Assembly: GCA_037190845.1 (NCBI GenBank)
Contig: JBBCJI010000027.1
Coordinates: 1 to 64,000 of the forward strand
Direction: 5' to 3'
Length of the DNA stretch: 64,000 nucleotides
Origin: JBEBVQ01 sp037190845
GTDB lineage: Bacteria; Bacteroidota; Bacteroidia; Chitinophagales; Chitinophagaceae
Shown here: piece after piece, positions 53,474 to 63,564 of the stretch
How the letters are laid out: each line of letters opens with the position of its first letter
How positions within the stretch are numbered: the first letter of the stretch is position 1
Made by a program: the position numbers and the translations under genes
Notes under the pieces: generated by a model
What the model was told of the DNA's origin: nothing
Databases searched by the model: none
The model's input: only the letters and a program-made list of their open reading frames with translations

Positions 53474-54331
53474 TTACTTCAGCAACTCACACGGCTTGAG
53501 ACCGGTGGCCTTCTTAAATGCCGTACTGAAATGTGAAATACTGCTGAAACCAAGCTCTGCAGCAACATCCGATACGGAATAGCCCGGCTGTGCAAGCAAT
53601 TGTTTTGCCTTGCTGATTCGGAGTTCACGCTGGTATTCGTGAATCGTCTTACCGGTCAATGCCTTAAAACCTTTTTTCAAATAACATTCATTCATGGCTA
53701 CCTTACGGGAAAGTTCCTTGATCGTAAGTGATTGCTCATACTGCGTATCAAGTATATGCCTTGCTTCGGATATTTTTTCGCGTTCGCTGTCATAAGCCAG
53801 AAAGCGGCAGGCGGGTACCGGACAAGTATCAAAAGGAACAAGTATTTTTTCAAGTGCTCGCCGTAAGAGGTGCAAGGCCAATTCCGTCTGATGCAGAGAC
53901 TGCAAAAATCCGGTGATCGCCCTGGTTTCTTTCAACTGGCTTAGCAATGATTCCGTCTGCGTACAAATGGAAAATTGCTGTTCCGTGGTCTTATCGAACC
54001 TGAACGGTACATGTGCGACCAGGGTTTCGGGCGGATACTGATCAAAAAAAGACGGCTGGAAATGCAGCCAGTACACCCGGGCAGTTTCTGAAGGAAACTC
54101 GTTATGCTTCAGATAGAGCAATTGTACGCTAAACTGATGATCATCAATCGGAAAGAGATACAGACGACCATGTTCCTCCGGCAGATGCCGGTCTGCGAAC
54201 CCAATCTCCATTTGCTCGACGTGGATGATCTGGCTCACCAGTAAAACATCACGTTGTATTACCTGCGCATCCTGACCCAGGAAACGTCCCAGCGGGGAAT
54301 TGGTTTGATGTGTATTCTTTACCAGCGTCAC
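53474..54331 (-). CDS. AraC-family transcriptional regulator
   Basis: This 285-residue protein has an N-terminal ligand or dimer domain (1-170) and a C-terminal AraC-type double helix-turn-helix. The first (LTIKELSRKVAMNECYLKKGFKAL) and the second (YSVSDVAAELGFSSISHFSTAFKKATG) are clear. The short linker SEARHILDTQYEQS is typical. Some AraC members of this shape respond to amino-acid or iron-siderophore signals, but the ligand cannot be named. The nearest gene upstream on the same strand is the alpha-2-macroglobulin gene. Confidence 0.87.
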   Translation of the reverse strand: MTLVKNTHQTNSPLGRFLGQDAQVIQRDVLLVSQIIHVEQMEIGFADRHLPEEHGRLYLFPIDDHQFSVQLLYLKHNEFPSETARVYWLHFQPSFFDQYPPETLVAHVPFRFDKTTEQQFSICTQTESLLSQLKETRAITGFLQSLHQTELALHLLRRALEKILVPFDTCPVPACRFLAYDSEREKISEARHILDTQYEQSLTIKELSRKVAMNECYLKKGFKALTGKTIHEYQRELRISKAKQLLAQPGYSVSDVAAELGFSSISHFSTAFKKATGLKPCELLK

Positions 54332-54403
54332 GGACGCGAAGTTACATCAATATACCTTAAAACGATCTCATCCCGGGCACGTCCTATTGTCATAAAAATG
54401 TCA

Positions 54404-57400
54404 TTATTCAACCTGAACCCTAAGGCCCTTGCTATGACTGGAAAATTCAGGTGCATACATACATTGCAGGGTTGCAATACCCACTGAAAATGATCCTTTA
54501 TTTGTTACGAACATAGGATATTCAAAAACATATTTCCCCTTCCGCAGATAGCTGATAAAGAAATTGGAAGAAATATCACCGGTACTTTCATAATACCCCA
54601 GCCCACCCTGCCAGCGATAGCCGCTCAGGACATTTACAGGTTCGAAACCGGCCCCTCTCATATCTTTCAGATGCACATACTCCATATCCCGGTCGGATAT
54701 AATTTCAATCCTTGAAATCAGCTTATCCCCAACACGAAGTTTTGTTTTTTCTGTAACAAGCTCCAGCACCGGCCCCTTGTCCGTACTCCGTGTTACAAAC
54801 AATTGTTTTCGTATTTCGAGTGAATGGGCAGCCGGTGTTATCTCCTCGAGGTTTTCAAAATACTGCCAGTACACAGCTCCATAGGAAGCTATTCCCGATG
54901 GCACATCTTTTCCCTGATCTTTTCCCGGCGCCGTGGAAATCGTAATATTACCCATATCCGGCACGATCTGTTCACGGCCATAAGCCGTTTTGAAATACCC
55001 CGAACCAGCCTCCTGTTTTTGTGCAGTACTGCTGATCTCTTCCGCCCCGAGCCTGATGGTCACTTCTGGCGCATAGGTAAGCCATTGTGTGCCTTGCAAC
55101 AGGAAAGCATAACATGCATCTGCCGTAGCTTTTGTTGTATGCCAGTTCTGTGTCTGTTTCTGTTTCAGCAGCCACCGGCGCATACCATCTATATACTCCG
55201 TATCACGGGCAACTTCAGCAAAACATTCGACCAGCAAAGCCTGAGCCTCAACAGGCGCTTCGTGCCACCACCAACTGCGCCCTGTTTGCAGCCAGTAAAT
55301 CCCCATCTCTTCATTCCTGATGGCGGTTTCCCTCAGCGACTGAAGGATAACCGACGCTATTTGTACATCACCATCACGATGTAGTGACAGTGCGATCATA
55401 CCTTTCATATAGGCATTAAAAGAAGACCAGTATTTAGCTGCCTGTTTTTTATAATAATCCACAGCAGCCTTTGTCTCTTTATCCTGTATCTGCCGGTCAG
55501 TAAAAAAGCTGCGCATATACAAATACTGTATCTGCAATACACCGACCTGCTGATCATCCAACTTCGCCTTAGACCGTTGCAGACGTTTGTAATCCTCAAG
55601 TATCTGGCGGTCGAGCCAGGAAGTTGTTTGTGTTACAATACCTTCCGATTGCCTGGTATGAACACCCAGATGGCGCAGTCTGCCGATACCGGTTGTGATA
55701 TACTGCGTAATGTAACGGTCGGGATGGTTACTCCCCGAAAACCAGGGAAATGCCCCTTCCGGTAAGATCATCTTATTCAGTTTAGCCACCGCAGCGTCAA
55801 GATTGCGACTTAATTTATGCGTTTCGAAAAGCAGGGCAATACGTTTTTTCTGCTCCGTTTCATTTTGCGCTTCGAGTAACCAGGGCGTTTCCTCCAGCAA
55901 GGCTGTTTTCAGTTCCTGATTCTTCTCAAGATCAGACAAGAGCGCCATTGTATCTGCTGTCTTCCATTCATCAAATACTTTTTTCACCCCCGGCGCTTTA
56001 TTAACAATATGTCCGGCCAATGCGTTGGCGTAGTACCGGTTGAATATCTGTTCGGCACATTCATGGGGATATTCTGCCAGATAAGGCAAAGCCTGTACGA
56101 CATACCAGGCGGGATTGCCCGTGAACTCTACTGTAACACGATGCTGTGCCAGGGTATTGCTGCCCCCCGACTGCAACAGTTTATCAAAACGGAATGACTT
56201 TGTACCATAGCCGTTTATCCAGAGCGGTGTAGTTTCCGTTACCATCATCCGGTTGCTCACCACCGGAAGTATATGAGACTCTCCATCTGTAAAATTCCCT
56301 GCGCGAGCCGATATCCGCACTGTTACCGGTTGATAAAGGCTTTCCGGCACATAGACCTCCCAGGATACAGATGCGCTGCCCCCCGGTCCTACGCGGAAAG
56401 GCTGGTCCGTCTGCTGCAAACGAAATGGCAGCGTCAACTCCTTACCGGTAAAAGCATCTGTAAGCATCAGCCAGGCAGTACCATTGAGTACATCATCAGT
56501 CAGATTACTGATTTTCGAAGAGATGATCATTTTGTCGCCCTGCCGGAAGAAACGTGGCAGGCCCGGTGTTACCATCAGGTCTTTTTGTGTTTTCACACGC
56601 CCCTCGAATGTTCCAATCTTCATATCAGGCGTATGAGCCACACTCAGCAACTTCCATTCGGTAAGCGCTTCCGGCATCGTAAAGGACATACGGATATTGC
56701 CGTCTTTATCTGTTTTGATATCCGGGAAAAAGAATGCAGTCTCATTCAGATTCGTACGTACATCTGTCTGCGGGGGAGCCGAAGCCTCACCGGCATTTCC
56801 GGCAGCAAGCGATACAAGTGCCTCTTGCTGCACAGCTTCAGACTCTGCAGCCTGATCGCTAAGCACCTCTTCCCTGTTTGCCATAAGCTTTGGCGCCGCA
56901 GACATCACCTTGGAGGCTACGCCACGTGTCCTGTACCCATAATAATAGCGGGAAGTGATTTCCATCAAACGGTCGTATCGTTTTGTGAAAATTTCCGGCG
57001 CCACTTCCGTACGTCCGCCAACAGAGATACCGGAAGCCGCACCAAAACCATATTTCCCCCAATTCACATACTTGTAGTTCTGCGGGTACAATCCGGAAAA
57101 ACTCCAGCCATGTGGCTTAAACATATCCAGCGAAGCATCGTATAAGGCGGCAGCCATTTCTGCCGCTACGACCTCCTTCTTATCGCCACGTACCGTAAGC
57201 GTCCATGTTTCTTTTGCACCAGGCTCCAGTTTATCCCTGTGCGTTTCCCATGCAATATCAAGTTCTTTATTCTTCCATGGCACCGGCAGAAAAACAGATT
57301 CCTCATACACGCGGTTCTCCCGGACTGCGATCCAGTAGAGGCTAATGCCTCCACGATCTTGTTCCGACACAACCGCCTTCCATTCCGAAGATTTTTTCGG

Positions 57401-60400
57401 TGTCGTCTGTACAACGTTTAGCTGTGGGTTTGCAGACGACTGACTATACCGTATCCAGTGCATGTCCGCAATTCCAGAAGCAAGCCATACATGAGCCTGC
57501 TGCCCCGGCTGCCAGGACTGGCCGTTCTGTACCGTAATTTTCGCATATGGACCGTACCCCTGACTATTCGGGTCAAACACTTCCACATATTTTTTCTCCC
57601 GCACTACACGCCCCGACTTGTCAACAGCTTCTGACTCCAGCAGATACCAGCCTCCCCGCTTCCAGACACTTTCCGGAATATTCACCTTACCATGGGCCGT
57701 TGTGCGCCACGACTGATCAAATACTGCCACTTGATCATGCTTCCAATTGACAGGATTATGTTCATCTTTATACACATCCCGCGGGAAGTACTTCCGGAAA
57801 GTCTCTTCGTCCATCACATACTGGTCCGGCTGCGACCATAACCTGTTCCTGTAATACACAGAAGGAGCAGATAAAGGATAAATACGCAGACGAACCTGAG
57901 CCGGAACAAAATCTCCGTTCAGGCTCTGCGTCGTCAGTTTAATGGTATCCAACTGATGTGGCTGCGCTTTGTCCGGCACGGATGCCACGATTTGAAGGGT
58001 GCGATACCCTACGGACATGGGAAAAGCAGCACTTCGGGTTTCTCCATTCAAATCCGTAACATCCGCATATACCGTGTACGTAAAAACAGGCTGCGCTGCT
58101 GTATCCACAGTCGGATCCGGAAGCGCTTTAAATGATATTTCTGCCCGCCCGTCCCCACCGGTAACAACAGACCCGTTCAACATTTCCACCTCTGCTGTAC
58201 GGGGAAAATCAAATCCATAAAACATCCATCGATACGGATACCTTGTTGCACGCACTACCCGGTAGTTTACCGTAGCTCCGTCGACCGGATTCCCGGCAAA
58301 TGCCTGTGCATTTACCCGTACAGACACTGTTTCATTCAATGAATAAGCAGTTTTCAATGTATCAAACAGCACCTGAAATTTAGGTCGCTTATACGCTTCC
58401 ACAGAAACATAACAATCCCCCGAAATATTACCGATACGCATCTGACCGGCAAGACCCGATTCCGGAGCTATAAACGAACCATGCACAGCACCGTACTCAT
58501 TTCCCGTCAACTGCAGTTTGTGCACTACCTGACCATTAACGTCAAAGAAACTAACTTCAGTTGGCTGACCTGTAATGACACGATTACTCCTGCCATTACT
58601 ATCTACAGTCACCATAATACCTTTAAACCAGATCGTCTGGCCGGGACGATATATACTCCTGTCTGTGAAGAAAAAGGTATGCGTCTGTTTCTTATGTTCT
58701 GCAGGCTGCCGGCTACCGGAAAAATACCCTCCCTGATACAATACATCATCCTTATGGCGAACCACAACCCGTACGCTATATTTTCCGTTCATACGAAACG
58801 AGCCATCGGCATCACTCACAGCCGTGCCTGTCTGCCGGTAATCATATCCCTGAGTTTTCCGGTTATACTCCTGCTCATAAAATACAAGCCGGGCGCCGGG
58901 CATCGGAGCGCCGGTTTTTCGGTTAAGTACATAACCTGCCACGCCACTATTCCCACCATGCGACAGGGTAACAAAACTAATTTCCGACACCTGGAACCCT
59001 GTCACAAAAACTTCCTGTCCTGCCAAAGCCGGATCTTTTTGCTCGGAAACAATCACAGCATAACATCCCTGCGACAATGCATCCACTTTAATTTCTGTTG
59101 TGTGCATTTCCATATCATCCATGCCGGGCAATGATTCAGACCATGAAACTACAGGAACCCGTGACAGCAAAATCTTTGTATATGCTTCATCATTTTGCTC
59201 CAGCTTGCGCAACCCGCTGTCACAATCCAACTGTACGACCTTTAAGTACACCTTTGATATATTACGGTAGGTAAGTAATATTCTGGAAGGCGCTCCGGGC
59301 AATACCACTTCTTCTGTCTGGAGATTTAATTGATGCCGGGTAATGTCCCCAAGTTTTCCATGTGCCAGTATAGCTGCCTCCGATTTCGGGAAACGGATAA
59401 TGATTTGCTCCAGTTTTGTTCGTACATCCTTTAGATTGCGCTGCGCCTGTTTTTTGAAGCCCGGGTAATTTGAATATTCTTCCGCTGCAAGTATTTCGGC
59501 AACCCGGAATGACGCCATCGCTGCCGCGGGTTCTTCGGGATAACGGGCAGCCAGAGATTCCAGCGCCTTCAGGTACAGGTCCTTCTTATCCGGCAACACA
59601 GAATACTTATAAACAAACTGAAGCCGCTGCAAATCTGCATCAATCAAAGCAGCGGGGATTTCGTCTCCCGCGTGAAAAGCCGATGCATCCTGATACAGCT
59701 TTAATGCTTGAAAATGTAATGCTGCTGTATCCGTTGTAGTAAATTTATATTGCACAAACTGATCCGCAGGAAGAAAGGATGCAGGGTCATTGATCGTAAA
59801 ATGGTAAGCGGGTCGGGTAATATCCTTTTCTTCATCCTGAAAAAAACCGATCGCGCGAAACACCAAAAGGTCATACAGTGAGGGACGCAGGTGTTCTGTA
59901 TTTTCCCCCTTTATCAACAGCGGATCTATTGTTGCTATATTGATCTGCTGTAATTTTTTACTATCGTGCAACGAACGGAGATAATGTACCGTGACCTCCC
60001 GATAAAAACGGTCTGCACTCCAGAAAGAAAAATCATCTTCTTCGTTATCCGCTACCCGGCTACGCTGTAATATCTGCCAGCGATTTTGCCGGTAATAATC
60101 CCAGTAAAGCTGTGCTGTCAGGCTGTTCCAGATCGCGTTATAGGGGAAAGCCGCCGTGGCGGCCTCCTGCAGCGCAAAGGCGATACGGACGGAGTCTGCA
60201 TTTTCCTGGTAGGCAGTGGTAGCCTTCAGCAGGTACAACTGAGCCTTGAGCATCTGCACCTCCTGCTTTGTAGCCTGTGCTTTACGATAAACATCCCGGA
60301 TGACCTTTTCCGCAGACTGCGGCAGGCCGGAATCAAACAGGGAATCTGCTTTCCTCCATTCGGCAGCATACGGATCCTGCTGGGCATATAAATGATTCAT

Positions 60401-60445
60401 ACAGCTTACCAGTATGATAACGAGGGGGAACAGTATTTTTTTCAT
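54404..60445 (-). CDS. Bacterial alpha-2-macroglobulin with intact thioester motif
   Basis: This 2013-residue protein has a signal sequence that could also be a lipoprotein signal (IILVSC, Cys at 15). It has the macroglobulin (MG) beta-sandwich region to about residue 1250, a bait-like acidic stretch near 1190-1235 (ESEAVQQEALVSLAAGN), and an A2M domain (FFPDIKTDKDGNIRMSFTMPE). The C-terminal alpha-toroid carries the thioester motif CAEQ at Cys1463-Gln1466. It should trap attacking proteases by a bait cut and covalent binding, in the periplasm. In many Proteobacteria this gene is paired with pbpC; no pbpC is present here. Confidence 0.9.
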   Translation of the reverse strand: MKKILFPLVIILVSCMNHLYAQQDPYAAEWRKADSLFDSGLPQSAEKVIRDVYRKAQATKQEVQMLKAQLYLLKATTAYQENADSVRIAFALQEAATAAFPYNAIWNSLTAQLYWDYYRQNRWQILQRSRVADNEEDDFSFWSADRFYREVTVHYLRSLHDSKKLQQINIATIDPLLIKGENTEHLRPSLYDLLVFRAIGFFQDEEKDITRPAYHFTINDPASFLPADQFVQYKFTTTDTAALHFQALKLYQDASAFHAGDEIPAALIDADLQRLQFVYKYSVLPDKKDLYLKALESLAARYPEEPAAAMASFRVAEILAAEEYSNYPGFKKQAQRNLKDVRTKLEQIIIRFPKSEAAILAHGKLGDITRHQLNLQTEEVVLPGAPSRILLTYRNISKVYLKVVQLDCDSGLRKLEQNDEAYTKILLSRVPVVSWSESLPGMDDMEMHTTEIKVDALSQGCYAVIVSEQKDPALAGQEVFVTGFQVSEISFVTLSHGGNSGVAGYVLNRKTGAPMPGARLVFYEQEYNRKTQGYDYRQTGTAVSDADGSFRMNGKYSVRVVVRHKDDVLYQGGYFSGSRQPAEHKKQTHTFFFTDRSIYRPGQTIWFKGIMVTVDSNGRSNRVITGQPTEVSFFDVNGQVVHKLQLTGNEYGAVHGSFIAPESGLAGQMRIGNISGDCYVSVEAYKRPKFQVLFDTLKTAYSLNETVSVRVNAQAFAGNPVDGATVNYRVVRATRYPYRWMFYGFDFPRTAEVEMLNGSVVTGGDGRAEISFKALPDPTVDTAAQPVFTYTVYADVTDLNGETRSAAFPMSVGYRTLQIVASVPDKAQPHQLDTIKLTTQSLNGDFVPAQVRLRIYPLSAPSVYYRNRLWSQPDQYVMDEETFRKYFPRDVYKDEHNPVNWKHDQVAVFDQSWRTTAHGKVNIPESVWKRGGWYLLESEAVDKSGRVVREKKYVEVFDPNSQGYGPYAKITVQNGQSWQPGQQAHVWLASGIADMHWIRYSQSSANPQLNVVQTTPKKSSEWKAVVSEQDRGGISLYWIAVRENRVYEESVFLPVPWKNKELDIAWETHRDKLEPGAKETWTLTVRGDKKEVVAAEMAAALYDASLDMFKPHGWSFSGLYPQNYKYVNWGKYGFGAASGISVGGRTEVAPEIFTKRYDRLMEITSRYYYGYRTRGVASKVMSAAPKLMANREEVLSDQAAESEAVQQEALVSLAAGNAGEASAPPQTDVRTNLNETAFFFPDIKTDKDGNIRMSFTMPEALTEWKLLSVAHTPDMKIGTFEGRVKTQKDLMVTPGLPRFFRQGDKMIISSKISNLTDDVLNGTAWLMLTDAFTGKELTLPFRLQQTDQPFRVGPGGSASVSWEVYVPESLYQPVTVRISARAGNFTDGESHILPVVSNRMMVTETTPLWINGYGTKSFRFDKLLQSGGSNTLAQHRVTVEFTGNPAWYVVQALPYLAEYPHECAEQIFNRYYANALAGHIVNKAPGVKKVFDEWKTADTMALLSDLEKNQELKTALLEETPWLLEAQNETEQKKRIALLFETHKLSRNLDAAVAKLNKMILPEGAFPWFSGSNHPDRYITQYITTGIGRLRHLGVHTRQSEGIVTQTTSWLDRQILEDYKRLQRSKAKLDDQQVGVLQIQYLYMRSFFTDRQIQDKETKAAVDYYKKQAAKYWSSFNAYMKGMIALSLHRDGDVQIASVILQSLRETAIRNEEMGIYWLQTGRSWWWHEAPVEAQALLVECFAEVARDTEYIDGMRRWLLKQKQTQNWHTTKATADACYAFLLQGTQWLTYAPEVTIRLGAEEISSTAQKQEAGSGYFKTAYGREQIVPDMGNITISTAPGKDQGKDVPSGIASYGAVYWQYFENLEEITPAAHSLEIRKQLFVTRSTDKGPVLELVTEKTKLRVGDKLISRIEIISDRDMEYVHLKDMRGAGFEPVNVLSGYRWQGGLGYYESTGDISSNFFISYLRKGKYVFEYPMFVTNKGSFSVGIATLQCMYAPEFSSHSKGLRVQVE

Positions 60446-60544
60446 AGGCTTTCAGGTGGTGCAACAGGAACCGCACATTCTTATCATACAAAGAATGTAC
60501 CACATACAAAGTTAGGGGGTTATTCCGGAGGGAAGGTCAGGGCA

Positions 60545-60576
60545 TAAAAACTCCCCGTCTCTCTATGAAACGGGGT
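60545..60576 (-). terminator. Rho-independent terminator after the lipoprotein gene
   Basis: On the minus strand CCCCGT (60575-60570) pairs with ACGGGG (60558-60553) around an 11-base loop and is followed by AGTTTTT. This is the plainest intrinsic terminator in the window and ends the transcript that includes 60718-61788. Confidence 0.75.
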
Positions 60577-60717
60577 TATCTATAAAAAACGATTACATTT
60601 ACTTATGCACGCCCGCAGGCGCCTCGCAGGAAATACCGGTAACAAAAAACAGATGGGAGGTACGCTGATGTTATACCCTGTTTATTGTTCAGGGCGTATA
60701 TTTTGATTTCACGTTTT

Positions 60718-61788
60718 CTATTTCTCTCTGTGATATTCTCCCTTGAAGTAATAGTGCTGTCCGTTGTCTTCGCTATAGCCTTCGAAAATGAATTTGTCTT
60801 CCGAAAGTTCAAGTATCGAAAAGGGTGCTCCGCCCAATGTGATTTTGTTGCCGTTTATGGTGTAAGCATTGAGCACGCTGCTATTGTTTACGTCCTCACA
60901 CTGACCGTTAACCACAGCCCACCAAACATCTTTGTAGGTGCCCTCTGCATACATTTCAACATACTTTCCCTGCGGGCATTCGTTGACGTTAACCATTTCA
61001 ATTGAGCTGCCGTATGCACTCCCATTAAAAAACAGATATGGGATCCATTTGCCTGCAATGCCTGCGGGTGGCATTATTTCACCGCCTGCCGCCGCTTCAC
61101 TACCGGTCATGGTAAAGTCAGGCTGGTCAAATTGTATGGTTTTGTCAACAATGATGCCGTTCAGCGTTTGTCCGTCATAACTGAGTGTAATGCTGTTGCC
61201 GGAAAGCGAAAACGTGCCATTGATGACTTCGGTTTGTCCTTCAGGTGTTGAAGTGTTGGTGGCACGAACCATGCTGATTGCTTCAAAAGTATTATCGGAA
61301 TGATTCAGCGCCATGTTGAAGGTGTATATAATGTAACTGCTTCCGCTTGAGCTGTAACTTGAACCCTGATAAAGCGACAGCGACGAATTGTCCGATCCAT
61401 ACTGGTCTACTGTGGCAACTACGGTGTGCCCGGGAATTTCAAATCTTACAGTAGGGTTTGAGCCATCCTCCGCTACGGTAAAATACATCAAAACCTGCTC
61501 ATCGGCTGTACTGAAACGCAAATCGTGGTAGCTGGAACCTGCTTCTATCTGCATGACAGTGGTCAGGTGATACACGCTTCCGTCAAAATAAACAGTCGCA
61601 GTACCTTTACTTCCGACCACAAGGTTTACAATAAAGTAGCCCGATGAACCCACCATAACGCCGCCATATCTGCCGGCTGCCGTTGTAACCGTGTTGTCAC
61701 CCAAATCACCCGGCTTGTCTTTTTTACACGAAGAAAATAAGAGCATTACAAGTACAAGGCTCGTTAAAATCAGGTGTGTTTTTTTCAT
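60718..61788 (-). CDS. Hypothetical lipoprotein
   Basis: This 356-residue protein has a lipoprotein signal (LVLVMLLFSSC, Cys near residue 21) followed at once by KKDKPGD. A Lys/Asp-rich stretch directly after the Cys fits the Bacteroidota lipoprotein export signal, so surface exposure is possible. The body is beta-rich with many Gly, Ser and Tyr residues (GVMVGSSGYFIVNLVVGSKG and SSYSSSGSSYIIYTF) and no known domain. The C-terminus contains ELSEDKFIFEGYSEDNGQHYY. It lies 10 bases downstream of the T9SS gene and is likely co-transcribed. Its role is unknown. Confidence 0.75.
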   Translation of the reverse strand: MKKTHLILTSLVLVMLLFSSCKKDKPGDLGDNTVTTAAGRYGGVMVGSSGYFIVNLVVGSKGTATVYFDGSVYHLTTVMQIEAGSSYHDLRFSTADEQVLMYFTVAEDGSNPTVRFEIPGHTVVATVDQYGSDNSSLSLYQGSSYSSSGSSYIIYTFNMALNHSDNTFEAISMVRATNTSTPEGQTEVINGTFSLSGNSITLSYDGQTLNGIIVDKTIQFDQPDFTMTGSEAAAGGEIMPPAGIAGKWIPYLFFNGSAYGSSIEMVNVNECPQGKYVEMYAEGTYKDVWWAVVNGQCEDVNNSSVLNAYTINGNKITLGGAPFSILELSEDKFIFEGYSEDNGQHYYFKGEYHREK

Positions 61789-61798
61789 TTTTTATCTA

Positions 61799-63448
61799 TT
61801 ACTGCTTGATGATTTTCTTTGCAATCCGCCCTGCTTCTGTAGTAACCTGTAGCAGATAGATGCCGGGAGGGCCGTCCAGTTTCATTGCTGCGAATTGCTG
61901 ACCGGTAATCTCATGCACAGCCAGCCTGCGGCCATGCAGATCATATATTTCCATAACGGCATCTGCGGGATATCCCAGATCAATCATAAGCATACCCGTT
62001 GTAGGGTTAGGAAAAACCGTATATCGCGCAGGATGTTCCCGGCGATCATGCACACCCGCCGGCGGATCACAAGATATCTCAGTCACATAAGTACCGACAC
62101 CGTTTGCCGGCGCCTCCACTGTGATATCTCCGAAAGCAGCCGCCCCGCTAAGACGGCCGGTTGCATACAAACGCCCTCCGGCATCAGCAGCCAGCAGCGG
62201 ATGCTGAAAATTACCCCAGGAGGCTATTGATGCATTTTGATCCATCTGCACTGAATCTGTCAACACACCTGTTTCGCTGATATGGTAAATGGTTCTGTAA
62301 GAAGAGGCAAAGCAGCCCTTCCCGGGAGTCGGGGCAAGGGCTTGAGCAGCGCCTCCCCAGGGTTCATGAACCCATAACACTTGCCCCTGGGGGTCTGTGC
62401 CTGCAATAAAAGCGCCAAAGGTCAGCGTATCATCACCGACTATCGCAGGAAGACTGGGGAAAAAGGCGCCTGAGAGAAAAATATTACCGGTAGTCGGGCT
62501 TATTGCAATGGCCGTTGCAGCGGCATCCGCGTTTACCTTTCCTCTGCCGGCGACTTTTGCCCACTGCCATTGTCCGTCAGTACTGATCTTGGCAAGATAG
62601 AACGGGTCTGTTCCATCCGGGGGCATCGCTAATGTATCATTCCCGAACACCCTATTCGCTCTCGTTTTACCGAATACATAAGCATTACCCGTCGCATCCG
62701 TGGTAATGGTATGCCCAATGCCATGATAAGTACCTCCGCCCTGCGGTGCAATGGCCCAGTCCCACCGACCGGAGCGGTTCAGCTTTGCAAACACCAGTTC
62801 GTCGGGGTTTGAAGTAGCGCTTGTGAGCGTAATACCATCCAGCTCTATTGTTCCCCCAAAGCCTCCGGAGAGATACAGGTTCCCTGCTCCGTCAATGGCA
62901 AGCGGCGTAATGCCGGAGCTGATATGTTGTTCGATCGAATAACCGCTCGTGGCATAAATATTATTCGTCACGGTTGATATGAATTCCCCGTCGGCGCTAA
63001 GCGTGGACAGGAACAGATCATGATAATGTGTCCGTACGGATGTTAGCGTATCAGGCCCGAAGAAAGCAGTCTGGGTGAAACAACCGGCAATATAGATCTC
63101 CCCGGTATTCCCCACCTTCACTGCGCAGCTATGCACATCGCCCGTACCCGGTATTGCTACAGCCCAGAGATACTGCCCCTCCGGGCTGATCCGGGCAACA
63201 AAGGAATGTCTCCGGGTGTATGAAACGGCAGGCCCGTACAACGTGTCTTTACCCAGGATAATGGAATCCGAAAACGAGCCGGTTACATAAACATTACCGG
63301 CGGCATCCGCATCAATAGTGGAGTTCAGTGCATCGAACGAATTGGCCCAGGAGTGATCCATACAGGGATCCTGCGCTTTCCCGGGCAAAGAAGCTGCCAG
63401 AAGAAATATACATACAATGAATAGCCGGTGTATTGATTTGATACTCAT
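61799..63448 (-). CDS. SBBP-like beta-propeller protein with T9SS type-A sorting domain
   Basis: This 549-residue protein has a signal peptide (IFLLAASLPGKAQ) and about six propeller-type repeats of the form AGNVYVTGSFSDS, TGEIYIAGCFTQT, AGNLYLSGGF and TGNIFLSGAF, each with a G.DTL turn. A linker with Cys (VTEISCDPPAGV) leads to a type-A sorting domain ending KKIIKQ. It is predicted to be secreted and attached to the surface. The last 100 residues are almost identical to those of the next gene upstream (63565 on), so the two arose by recent tandem duplication or gene conversion. Confidence 0.87.
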   Translation of the reverse strand: MSIKSIHRLFIVCIFLLAASLPGKAQDPCMDHSWANSFDALNSTIDADAAGNVYVTGSFSDSIILGKDTLYGPAVSYTRRHSFVARISPEGQYLWAVAIPGTGDVHSCAVKVGNTGEIYIAGCFTQTAFFGPDTLTSVRTHYHDLFLSTLSADGEFISTVTNNIYATSGYSIEQHISSGITPLAIDGAGNLYLSGGFGGTIELDGITLTSATSNPDELVFAKLNRSGRWDWAIAPQGGGTYHGIGHTITTDATGNAYVFGKTRANRVFGNDTLAMPPDGTDPFYLAKISTDGQWQWAKVAGRGKVNADAAATAIAISPTTGNIFLSGAFFPSLPAIVGDDTLTFGAFIAGTDPQGQVLWVHEPWGGAAQALAPTPGKGCFASSYRTIYHISETGVLTDSVQMDQNASIASWGNFQHPLLAADAGGRLYATGRLSGAAAFGDITVEAPANGVGTYVTEISCDPPAGVHDRREHPARYTVFPNPTTGMLMIDLGYPADAVMEIYDLHGRRLAVHEITGQQFAAMKLDGPPGIYLLQVTTEAGRIAKKIIKQ

Positions 63449-63564
63449 GGTTAATTTTTTTACTTGTTTTTATATTTCCTGTTCATTTGACCTTCCGGTT
63501 CCACTCCGTTTTTTGAACGTATGCTATATCAAAACCAACAAGGGTATTACTTCTGATACAGTAC

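Noticed and set aside
56273..57145. A 290-codon plus-strand frame opposite the alpha-2-macroglobulin gene
   Set aside because: It is a shadow of the minus-strand gene, rich in Arg, His and Ser with no domain pattern.
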